Origin: an uncultured Collinsella sp.
GTDB taxonomy: Bacteria > Actinomycetota > Coriobacteriia > Coriobacteriales > Coriobacteriaceae
DNA: 8,453 nt
Assembly: GCA_902494685.1 (NCBI GenBank)
Contig: CABUUE010000062.1
Location: 1-8,453 of the forward strand
Reading direction: 5' to 3'
A program made the translations under genes and the position numbers. The notes beneath the pieces were generated by a model, which made no database searches, was not told the origin of the DNA, and saw only the letters and a list, made by a program, of their open reading frames with translations. Positions 1 to 5,581 of the stretch are shown here, in pieces. Every line of letters begins with the position of its first letter. The stretch's first letter is position 1.

Positions 1-24
1 CCGTTCCTTCAACTGGGAAAACGG

Positions 25-57
25 CGCCCCCGGGCCCCGGGAGGGGCAGCGGGGGCG
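25..57. other. GC-rich nested hairpin, possible terminator of an upstream or minus-strand gene
   Basis: An outer arm CGCCCCC (25-31) pairs perfectly with GGGGGCG (51-57). An inner arm GCCCC (34-38) pairs with GGGGC (43-47) across a GGGA loop. On the + strand the hairpin is followed by TTCGGC, so there is no real T-tract. On the - strand it is followed by CCGTTTT, a weak T-tract. It could end a gene outside the window, but the direction is unclear. Confidence 0.35.
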
Positions 58-121
58 TTCGGCTAGGTGCGGGAACGGCCTATTTGCTCAATGTGTTCGG
101 CTGAGATCGGAAATCAACCCC

Positions 122-137
122 GCGCCCGAACGGGCGC
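122..137. repeat. Perfect short inverted repeat GCGCCCG-AA-CGGGCGC
   Basis: Seven bases pair perfectly across a two-base centre (or six across a GAAC loop). No T-tract follows on the + strand. It lies about 90 bases before the VanR-like gene, so it may be a terminator remnant, a protein-binding palindrome or chance GC-rich symmetry. Confidence 0.35.
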
Positions 138-144
138 AAGGGTG

Positions 145-160
145 CTTAAGGCCGACTTAA
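145..160 (+). promoter_or_regulatory. Candidate response-regulator binding site: CTTAA direct repeat at 11-bp spacing
   Basis: CTTAA occurs at 145-149 and again at 156-160, one helical turn (11 bp) apart. OmpR/PhoB-family regulators are known to bind tandem half-sites with this spacing. The site sits 40 bp before a possible -10 element and upstream of a gene for such a regulator. Autoregulation is therefore plausible but only inferred. Confidence 0.3.
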
Positions 161-199
161 TCACCCACGCTTGTTGTGTGTGACGGGCGCCCCCTCGGG

Positions 200-205
200 C
201 ATAAT
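200..205 (+). promoter_or_regulatory. Weak candidate -10 element (CATAAT) for the VanR-like operon
   Basis: CATAAT matches five of six consensus -10 bases and lies 20 bases before the start codon. No good -35 is seen at 16-18 bp. The closest TTG-containing hexamers at 171-179 are too far away, so an activator may be needed, or the element is spurious. Confidence 0.25.
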
Positions 206-225
206 GGAGCGCGAGAGGAGCACGC

Positions 226-921
226 ATGAACGAGCGCATTTTGGTAGTTGATGACGAGAAGGCCATCGCCGACTTGGTTGGTATCTACCTTACAAAAGAG
301 GGCTTTGATGTCCAGATTGCCTATAGCGGGGCCGATGCTGCCAAGGCGATTTTGGAGCAGGAGTTCGATCTGGCGCTGCTTGATGTCATGCTGCCCGATA
401 TCGATGGGTTTGAGCTGCTGCGTACGATCCGTTCCAGCCATACCTATCCCGTGATCATGCTGACGGCGCGCGATGCCCAGCAAGACAAGATCGGGGGCCT
501 TTCGCTTGGCGCGGACGATTACGTGGTTAAGCCGTTCCGTCCGCTGGAGCTCATCGCGCGCGTGCACGCTCAGCTTCGCCGCTACACCAGCTACGGTAGC
601 CGTGCACAGGCGGCCGAGTCGCCGACCATTCAGCTCGACGGCTTGGAGATCAACCGCGATGCTCGTTCCGTGACAGTGGACGGTTCACCGGTACGCCTCA
701 CACCCACCGAGTATTCAATCTTGCTGTATCTGGTCGAGCATCGCGGCAGCGTGGTGGCCGTGGAGGACCTGTTCCGCGCGGTGTGGAGCGAGGATTTTAT
801 GCCCGGCTCCAACAATACGGTGATGGTGCATATTCGCCACTTGCGCGAAAAGATCGGCGACGACGCACAAAAGCCACGCTTTATCAAAAACGTCTGGGGC
901 GTCGGCTACATCATCGAATAA
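226..921 (+). CDS. VanR-like OmpR/PhoB-family response regulator
   Basis: This DNA-binding response regulator of 231 residues is the full family length. The receiver domain (about 1-118) has the acidic pair D9/D10, the phospho-acceptor D53 in LLDVMLP, switch T80 and conserved K102 in VKPF. A winged-helix DNA-binding domain (about 130-231) contains LTPTEYSILLYL and the recognition-helix region SNNTVMVHIRHLREK, and ends with WGVGYIIE. The stretches KPFRPLELIARV and NNTVMVHIRHLREK closely resemble VanR of glycopeptide-resistance clusters. The ATG has a strong site AGAGGAG (214-220), five bases upstream. The partner kinase gene starts 26 bases after the stop, so the two are surely cotranscribed. 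No van resistance genes follow, so its targets may be envelope-stress genes elsewhere; that role is inferred from family resemblance only. Confidence 0.95.
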   Translation: MNERILVVDDEKAIADLVGIYLTKEGFDVQIAYSGADAAKAILEQEFDLALLDVMLPDIDGFELLRTIRSSHTYPVIMLTARDAQQDKIGGLSLGADDYVVKPFRPLELIARVHAQLRRYTSYGSRAQAAESPTIQLDGLEINRDARSVTVDGSPVRLTPTEYSILLYLVEHRGSVVAVEDLFRAVWSEDFMPGSNNTVMVHIRHLREKIGDDAQKPRFIKNVWGVGYIIE

Positions 922-935
922 CGCTTTTCGCTTGT

Positions 936-940
936 GAGGA
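936..940 (+). promoter_or_regulatory. Ribosome binding site fixing the VanS-like start at 948
   Basis: GAGGA lies seven bases before ATG 948. The reading frame is open back to an ATG at 783 inside the preceding regulator gene. That earlier start would add 55 basic, non-family residues and has no such site. Confidence 0.75.
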
Positions 941-947
941 TCTTGAT

Positions 948-2186
948 ATGACAAAAGACGATAGGGAAGCGTTCGAGGTGCCCGATCGGCTCTTTGAATA
1001 CGTGAGGTCGGTCGTCGACAACCGCGCGCTTGCAACGGTGCTGCTCTTTTTGCTGAGCCTGCTGCTGATTGGCATCGACAACATCGTCGGAATCTTGGCG
1101 GTGCTGCTTGTCGGCTTTTTGCTGATCGATCGATTTGAGATCGTGTGCCGCTGCGTGGTGATTGGCGGCGCCGCGTGGGCCATGACGTTGGCGATTGGCG
1201 CCATGGCGCTCGGCGGCATCGAAGGGCCGGTGCTGTTCGATGCCGGCTTTGTATTCAACATGCTTGGCTTTGTGCTGGCGCTTGCCGCGTGCGTGCTGTT
1301 CTTGTGTGGCCGCGCCCTGTACTACCAGGGCTACGAGCAGGGCGAGCAGCATGCCGATTGTGTGCTGGCCGCTCGTATTCAAGATCGCCTGATCGATCAC
1401 CCCGACACCTGGGATAACATCGACGGCGACTTCTTGGAGGTCGAGGGCGCCCTTAACCGCGTGCGTGACCGTGAGCGCAAGGTGCAGCAAGCTCTGCGTG
1501 ACGAGTCGCATCGCAAGGACGATTTGGTCACGTACTTGGCACATGACCTACGCACCCCGCTTGCCAGTGTGGTGGGCTATCTTTCGCTGCTGCAAGAGGC
1601 TCCCGAGCTGCCGGTTGAGCAACGTGCGCACTTTACGGGCGTGGCGCTCGACAAGGCGCACCGGCTCGATACGCTCATCGAAGAGTTCTTCGATATCACG
1701 CGCTTTGACTTCCACGATATCGTGCTCACGCGCGGCTATGTTGATCTGGGGTTGCTGCTGGCTCAGGTGACTGACGAGTTCTATCCCATCCTCAACGAGC
1801 AGCATAAGGAAGTCCAAGTTGATATTCGCGAGGACCTGACGGTGCTCGTGGATGGCGACAAAATGGCTCGCGTGTTCAACAACATCATGAAAAACGCTAT
1901 TGCCTATAGCTATGAGGGCTCGACCATCACGATCGAGGCCAGACGCCGGGACGGCGGTGGCGTGCGCGTGCGCTTTATCAATCAGGGCGATCCCATCCCT
2001 GAGGCAAAGCTCAAGGTGATCTTTGAGAAGTTCTATCGCCTGGATGCGGCGCGTGCGACCAATCGCGGCGGCGCTGGACTGGGGCTTGCCATCGCCAAGG
2101 AGATCGTATGCGCGCACGGCGGTACCGTTGCATGTGAATCGACGCCCGAACACACGATATTCACCATCGAGCTGCCCGCCGCATAG
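948..2186 (+). CDS. VanS-like membrane sensor histidine kinase
   Basis: This 412-residue kinase is probably the partner of the regulator just upstream. The N-terminal part is very hydrophobic, with about three or four membrane segments (roughly 28-44, 46-61, 68-90 and 101-121) joined by short loops. There is no large outside domain. A helical linker (about 165-190) leads to the H-box LAHDLRTPL with phospho-acceptor H199. The catalytic domain has the N-box NNIMKNAIAY (311-320), an FEKFYRLD motif (359-366) and the G2 box GGAGLGLAIAKE (374-385). The G1 box is NQGDPIP rather than DxGxGI, as in VanS kinases. The H-box region, YLSLLQEAPELPVEQ and the ending AKEIVCAHGG are very VanS-like. The signal is unknown; the compact membrane part suggests sensing at or within the membrane. 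Confidence 0.93.
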   Translation: MTKDDREAFEVPDRLFEYVRSVVDNRALATVLLFLLSLLLIGIDNIVGILAVLLVGFLLIDRFEIVCRCVVIGGAAWAMTLAIGAMALGGIEGPVLFDAGFVFNMLGFVLALAACVLFLCGRALYYQGYEQGEQHADCVLAARIQDRLIDHPDTWDNIDGDFLEVEGALNRVRDRERKVQQALRDESHRKDDLVTYLAHDLRTPLASVVGYLSLLQEAPELPVEQRAHFTGVALDKAHRLDTLIEEFFDITRFDFHDIVLTRGYVDLGLLLAQVTDEFYPILNEQHKEVQVDIREDLTVLVDGDKMARVFNNIMKNAIAYSYEGSTITIEARRRDGGGVRVRFINQGDPIPEAKLKVIFEKFYRLDAARATNRGGAGLGLAIAKEIVCAHGGTVACESTPEHTIFTIELPAA

Positions 2187-2207
2187 CCAGTGTGCCCTTA
2201 CAAACAC

Positions 2208-2234
2208 TTGACAATGCGCTCACGTGCATATGAG
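2208..2234 (+). promoter_or_regulatory. Candidate promoter before pstB (TTGACA, weak -10)
   Basis: A perfect -35 hexamer TTGACA lies at 2208-2213. The best nearby -10 is TATGAG at 2229-2234, with a short 15-bp spacer. An inverted repeat GCTCA-N8-TGAGC (2218-2222 and 2231-2235) fills the spacer and could be an operator. TTACAA at 2198-2203 and TTGACA at 2208-2213 are 10 bp apart. This loosely recalls TTAACA-like Pho boxes, so the site could instead be an activator target. Confidence 0.35.
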
Positions 2235-2247
2235 CCGCGATTCCTAC

Positions 2248-2274
2248 TATCGATACTGCTGAATTGATATCGAT
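2248..2274. repeat. TATCGAT repeated twice in the pstB leader
   Basis: TATCGAT occurs at 2248-2254 and 2268-2274, with starts 20 bp (two helical turns) apart. The first copy extends to the palindrome TATCGATA. The second copy ends just before the pstB ribosome binding site. It could be a dimeric regulator site; no matching regulator is identified. Confidence 0.3.
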
Positions 2275-2276
2275 GT

Positions 2277-2282
2277 GGAGGT
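2277..2282 (+). promoter_or_regulatory. Ribosome binding site fixing the pstB start at 2290
   Basis: GGAGGT lies seven bases before ATG 2290. An in-frame GTG at 2275 overlaps this site and has none of its own, so ATG 2290 is preferred. Confidence 0.75.
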
Positions 2283-2289
2283 ATGCGGT

Positions 2290-3165
2290 ATGACGGCTGC
2301 TGCGGCTGTGGAGCCCACGGAGCTTGAAGAACTCATGAAAGCGCAGGCCGAGGCCGCGCACGAGCGCGAGGTTGGGGATGCGACTCGCCCCACGGCAGAG
2401 GATCTTGCCGCCTCGCCGACGCGAATCGATGTCGAGGGCCTCGACCTGTTCTATGGCGACCACCATGCGCTCAAGGACGTGAATATCAAGATCCGCGACA
2501 AGCAGATCACCTCGTTCATCGGGCCTTCGGGCTGCGGAAAGTCCACGTTGCTGCGCTGCTTTAACCGCATGAACGACGGCATCAAGGACTGCCGAATCGA
2601 GGGCAAGATTGCGCTCGATGGTCAAGATATCCTGGGCGACTACGACATCTGCCGCCTTCGCCAGCGCGTGGGCATGGTGTTCCAGCGCCCCAACCCGTTT
2701 CCCATGAGCATCTACGACAACGTCGCCTACGGTCCTCGCGGAATGGGAGTGCGCGATCGCGTCGTGCTCGACGAGCTGGTCGAAGACTCCCTGCGACGCG
2801 CCGCCCTGTGGGACGAGGCCAAGGACAAGCTCAAAGAGTCGGGTCTGGGTCTTTCGGGCGGCCAGCAGCAGCGTCTGTGCATCGCCCGCGCACTTGCCGT
2901 GCAGCCCGACATTCTGCTGATGGACGAGCCGACCTCGGCACTCGATCCCGTGTCGACGCTGGTGGTGGAGCAGCTGGCCTGCGAGCTCAAAGAGACCTGC
3001 ACGCTCGTGGTCGTTACGCACAATATGCAGCAGGCGGCGCGTATCTCCGATTCGGTCGCATTCTTTTTGCTGGGTGAGCTGGTGGAGCACGCGCCCACCG
3101 CGCAACTCTTCAAGAATCCGACCGATCCGCGCACGGCGGATTATTTGACGGGGCGTTTTGGCTGA
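2290..3165 (+). CDS. pstB: Phosphate ABC transporter ATP-binding protein PstB
   Basis: PstB is the ATPase that drives high-affinity phosphate import through PstC and PstA with the binding protein PstS. This copy has 291 residues. It shows Walker A GPSGCGKST (78-86), the PstB-specific Q-loop region FQRPNPFPMSIYDNVAYG (131-148), signature LSGGQQQR (188-195), Walker B LLMDEP (209-214), the D-loop SALD and the switch H244 in THNMQQAAR. It ends with DYLTGRFG, as PstB proteins do. About 44 residues precede the conserved core, compared with about 10 in E. coli PstB; they are rich in Ala and Glu and their role is unknown. The usual partners pstS, pstC, pstA and phoU are not in the window. The gene lies between two two-component systems and directly before a PhoB/PhoR-like pair, which fits phosphate control. 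PstB can also act in phosphate signalling through PhoR and PhoU. Confidence 0.95.
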   Translation: MTAAAAVEPTELEELMKAQAEAAHEREVGDATRPTAEDLAASPTRIDVEGLDLFYGDHHALKDVNIKIRDKQITSFIGPSGCGKSTLLRCFNRMNDGIKDCRIEGKIALDGQDILGDYDICRLRQRVGMVFQRPNPFPMSIYDNVAYGPRGMGVRDRVVLDELVEDSLRRAALWDEAKDKLKESGLGLSGGQQQRLCIARALAVQPDILLMDEPTSALDPVSTLVVEQLACELKETCTLVVVTHNMQQAARISDSVAFFLLGELVEHAPTAQLFKNPTDPRTADYLTGRFG

Positions 3166-3175
3166 TACCATCTAG

Positions 3176-3189
3176 TAAAGGTACCTTTA
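3176..3189. promoter_or_regulatory. Perfect 14-bp palindrome between pstB and the PhoB-like gene
   Basis: TAAAGGTACCTTTA is fully self-complementary. It lies 10 bases after the pstB stop and 40 bases before the PhoB-like start. Weak promoter-like elements flank it: TTGACG at 3145-3150 with TACCAT at 3166-3171, or TAAGAT at 3194-3199. It may be an operator for a dimeric regulator. The stem is too AT-rich and lacks a loop and T-tract, so it is not a good terminator. Confidence 0.45.
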
Positions 3190-3216
3190 GGGTTAAGATG
3201 CGGTCATGCCGGCCGC

Positions 3217-3223
3217 AAAGGGG
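3217..3223 (+). promoter_or_regulatory. Ribosome binding site fixing the PhoB-like start at 3230
   Basis: AAAGGGG lies six bases before ATG 3230. An in-frame ATG at 3206 would add eight residues (MPAAKGFN) but has no comparable site. Receiver domains of this family begin at the IYYVEDD strand, supporting 3230. Confidence 0.75.
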
Positions 3224-3229
3224 TTCAAC

Positions 3230-3958
3230 ATGATCTATTACGTCGAGGACGATGACAACATCAGGGATTTGACGGTCTATGCGCTGCGCAAGCAGGGGAT
3301 CGAGGCCGAAGGCTTTTCGTGCGACGGTGAGTTTAAGGCTGCCGTGGCGCGACGGGTGCCCGATGCTGTGCTGCTCGATATCATGCTGCCCGATACCGAT
3401 GGTTTGGCGATTATGCGCCGCCTCCGCGCCGACCGCCTGACGGCGACGGTGCCCATCATGATGCTTACCGCCAAGGACACCGAGCTCGACAAGGTGATGG
3501 CGCTCGATGGCGGTGCCGACGATTACCTGACTAAACCCTTCTCGCTCATGGAGCTCGCCAGCCGCTGCCGCGCACTGCTGCGTCGCGGCGGCATGGTCAA
3601 ACAGGCAAGCGATGTGCTCAGCGTGGGCGACATCGTGCTCTCGCCCAGCCATCGTGAGGTGACTGTTGCCGGCGAGTCGCTTAAGCTCACCCTGCGCGAG
3701 TTCGACCTGCTCGAGTACCTCATGCGCAAGCCCGGCGTGGTCTTTACCCGCGAGTCGTTGCTGCAGAGCGTGTGGGGCTGGGACTTCGACGGCGGTTCGC
3801 GCACCGTTGACGTGCACGTGCAGACGCTTCGCCAAAAACTGGGCGAGCATGCCAGCGCCATCGAGACCGTGCGCGGCGTGGGCTACCGCTTGGCCGAGCC
3901 TTCTGCCGGTGATGGTGCCGAAGGTGACGACACCGCGGCCACCGCATCGGAGGAGTAA
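3230..3958 (+). CDS. PhoB/PhoP-like OmpR-family response regulator
   Basis: This 242-residue DNA-binding regulator is partnered with the kinase gene just downstream. The receiver domain (about 1-118) has an acidic cluster at E6-D9, phospho-acceptor D50 in LLDIMLPD, T80 in MMLTAKD and K102 in TKPF. The winged-helix domain (about 125-222) includes LTLREFDLLEYLM, VWGWDFDGGSRTVDVHVQTLRQKLG and the terminal VRGVGYRL. After the wing comes an unusual 20-residue tail rich in Asp, Glu, Ala and Gly (223-242). The kinase ribosome binding site lies within its last codons, pointing to coupled translation. The PhoR-type sensor domain of that kinase and the preceding pstB suggest a phosphate-responsive role. 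General sequence alone could not tell it from other OmpR-family regulators. Confidence 0.94.
   Translation: MIYYVEDDDNIRDLTVYALRKQGIEAEGFSCDGEFKAAVARRVPDAVLLDIMLPDTDGLAIMRRLRADRLTATVPIMMLTAKDTELDKVMALDGGADDYLTKPFSLMELASRCRALLRRGGMVKQASDVLSVGDIVLSPSHREVTVAGESLKLTLREFDLLEYLMRKPGVVFTRESLLQSVWGWDFDGGSRTVDVHVQTLRQKLGEHASAIETVRGVGYRLAEPSAGDGAEGDDTAATASEE
3949..3955 (+). promoter_or_regulatory. Ribosome binding site for the PhoR-like GTG start, inside the regulator gene
   Basis: GGAGGAG overlaps the final Ser-Glu-Glu codons of the PhoB-like gene and lies six bases before GTG 3962. A near-consensus site makes up for the GTG start and suggests translational coupling. Confidence 0.8.
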
Positions 3959-3961
3959 CCC

Positions 3962-5386
3962 GTGGTCTTCGCCCCCCAGGGAAAACATACGCTGTCGCAC
4001 CGCGTTTTTGTGACGATCTTTGTCTGCGCCATGGCGGTTATCGTGGCGTTTACGGTGCTGGGTGCGTTCTTTGTGCAAAACACCTTGGCGGATGCCACGA
4101 GTGCCAACCTGGCGCAAGAAACCGAGCTCATTGCTGCCGCCCTCGACGAGCAGCAGGAGCCCATCCCGTTCTTGCGTAGCCTCGATCGAGAGGACTTGCG
4201 CATCACGCTGATTAACAAGGATGGATCGGTTGCCTACGACAACGAGGCGTCGCCTTCCACACTGCCCAACCATGGCGATCGCCCCGAGGTCATCGAGGCC
4301 TTTGAGAGTGGTTCGGGTTCCGCGGAGCGCGCAAGCTCTACGCTCGACGAGATTATGCTGTATCGCGCCGTCGCCCTTGATAACGGCCAGGTTGTCCGCT
4401 TGGCGCAGGCCCAGCCTGGCGTTGCGGCGATTTTGCTGTCGATGGTGGCGCCGATGCTGCTTATCGCAGCAGCGGGTGCGGTACTCTCGTTTTTTTTGGC
4501 GCGCCGCGAGTCCCGTGCCATCATCGCGCCTTTGCAAGAGGTGGATTTGGACCACCCACGCCGTAGCTATGAGCACGCCTATGCCGAAATGGTCCCCATG
4601 CTTGAGCGTATTGAGTCGCAGCGCCAGGAGCTCAAGCGCCAAATGGCGGTGCTGGCGGACAACGACCGTATGCGCCGCGAGTTCACGGCGAATATCACCC
4701 ATGAGCTCAAGACGCCGCTTACGGCGATTTCGGGCTATGCCGAGCTCATCGCAAACGGCATGGTCGAGGGCGAGGGCGACCTGCGCAACTTTGGCGGTCG
4801 CATCTATCGTGAGGCGGGCCGCTTGGCAGCGCTTGTCAACGATATCCTTACGCTGTCTAACTTGGACGAGGCCGAGCGTGCAGCTGAGGGCGAGGCGGTG
4901 CCCATTGGGTCCACGGAGCCTATTGAGCTCTCGCGTGCCATCTACGCGGTCGAGCAGCGTCTTGAACAGGTCGCCCGTCAGGCGAATGTGACGATAAGTC
5001 ATGAGACCAAGCCTGTGGTCATCGAGGGCGTGTCGCGCTTGATTGACGAGCTCATCTATAATCTGGCAAGCAACGCCATCCGCTACAATCGACCCGGCGG
5101 TACGGTTACGCTGCAGTGCGGCACCAACGACGAAGGCCATCCGTTCCTTGCGGTCGCCGACACGGGAATCGGTATCGCGCCTGAAGAACAGGGCAAGGTA
5201 TTTGAGCGGTTCTATCGCGTGGACAAGAGTAGGTCCAAGGCACGCGGCGGAACCGGTCTGGGGCTTGCCATTGTCAAGCATGCGGCCCTGTATCATCACG
5301 CCACGCTCGATCTGTCGAGCGAGTTGGGCGTGGGAACCACCATTACGGTGACGTTTCCCATACAGCAGGACGAGCCATTCGCATAG
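3962..5386 (+). CDS. PhoR-like sensor histidine kinase
   Basis: This 474-residue membrane kinase starts at GTG, three bases after the regulator stop. Membrane segments lie at about 14-37 and 157-180. The outside domain between them (about 38-156) has the pattern ITLINKDGSVAYDNE, then NHGDRPEVIEAF, STLDEIMLYRAV and NGQVVRLA. This is typical of the PhoR-type Cache/PDC sensor fold of Gram-positive bacteria. A short linker without an evident HAMP or PAS domain leads to the H-box NITHELKTPL with phospho-acceptor H247. The ATP domain has N-box NLASNAIRYN (367-376), G1 box DTGIGI (400-405), FERFYRVDKSRS (415-426) and G2 box GGTGLGLAIVKH (429-440), all intact. It likely phosphorylates the regulator encoded upstream. 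Phosphate sensing is inferred from domain type and the neighbouring pstB; other envelope signals remain possible. Confidence 0.94.
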   Translation: MVFAPQGKHTLSHRVFVTIFVCAMAVIVAFTVLGAFFVQNTLADATSANLAQETELIAAALDEQQEPIPFLRSLDREDLRITLINKDGSVAYDNEASPSTLPNHGDRPEVIEAFESGSGSAERASSTLDEIMLYRAVALDNGQVVRLAQAQPGVAAILLSMVAPMLLIAAAGAVLSFFLARRESRAIIAPLQEVDLDHPRRSYEHAYAEMVPMLERIESQRQELKRQMAVLADNDRMRREFTANITHELKTPLTAISGYAELIANGMVEGEGDLRNFGGRIYREAGRLAALVNDILTLSNLDEAERAAEGEAVPIGSTEPIELSRAIYAVEQRLEQVARQANVTISHETKPVVIEGVSRLIDELIYNLASNAIRYNRPGGTVTLQCGTNDEGHPFLAVADTGIGIAPEEQGKVFERFYRVDKSRSKARGGTGLGLAIVKHAALYHHATLDLSSELGVGTTITVTFPIQQDEPFA

Positions 5387-5411
5387 CGATATAACATAGA
5401 TATTGATGCAG

Positions 5412-5446
5412 ACGCCGCATTTGACTTTCGGGTGCGGCGTTGTTGT
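5412..5446 (+). terminator. Intrinsic terminator after the PhoR-like kinase
   Basis: ACGCCGCA (5412-5419) pairs perfectly with TGCGGCGT (5433-5440) around a 13-base loop, followed by TGTTGT. The T-tract is interrupted, so termination may be partial. It lies 26 bases after the kinase stop and separates it from the Cps-type cassette. Confidence 0.65.
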
Positions 5447-5475
5447 GCAATTTTACGATTGCTTCCGACATTTTT

Positions 5476-5489
5476 ACAGGAGAGCCTGT
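5476..5489. repeat. Inverted repeat ACAGG-AGAG-CCTGT
   Basis: Five bases pair around a four-base loop. It is preceded by TTTTT and followed by TTTCTT, so it could be a weak second terminator on either strand or an operator. It lies about 15 bases upstream of the candidate -35 of the Cps-type cassette. Confidence 0.3.
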
Positions 5490-5504
5490 TTCTTATGTAT
5501 AGAG

Positions 5505-5532
5505 TTTGGTCTCGGTAAAAAGATGCGATAAC
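5505..5532 (+). promoter_or_regulatory. Candidate promoter of the CpsC-CpsD-CpsB cassette
   Basis: A -35-like TTTGGT (5505-5510) and a -10-like GATAAC (5527-5532) are 16 bp apart. TG at 5524-5525 gives an extended -10 (TGcGATAAC). It would yield a leader of about 40 bases before the first gene. ATAACATA at 5528-5535 also occurs at 5391-5398, just after the kinase stop. Confidence 0.4.
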
Positions 5533-5581
5533 ATACGGACAGTTTTGTCAATCCGAACTGGGGAAATGAAAGGCAAGCTGC

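Noticed and set aside
783..947. Earlier ATG start for the VanS-like kinase
   Set aside because: It would overlap the regulator gene by 139 bases and add 55 basic residues not found in the family. ATG 948 has a well-placed ribosome site.
226..3165. Glycopeptide-resistance gene cluster
   Set aside because: The regulator and kinase resemble VanR and VanS, but no ligase, dehydrogenase or dipeptidase gene is present, so resistance cannot be claimed.
2161..3171. Open reading frame of 336 codons on the minus strand across pstB
   Set aside because: It mirrors the pstB coding frame, which has every ABC ATPase motif. No domain is recognisable in the antisense product.
3110..5299. Open reading frame of 729 codons on the minus strand
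   Set aside because: It lies antisense to the PhoB-like and PhoR-like genes, both of which have intact motifs. Long antisense frames are expected in GC-rich genes, and the translation shows no recognisable family, being rich in His, Arg and Gln.
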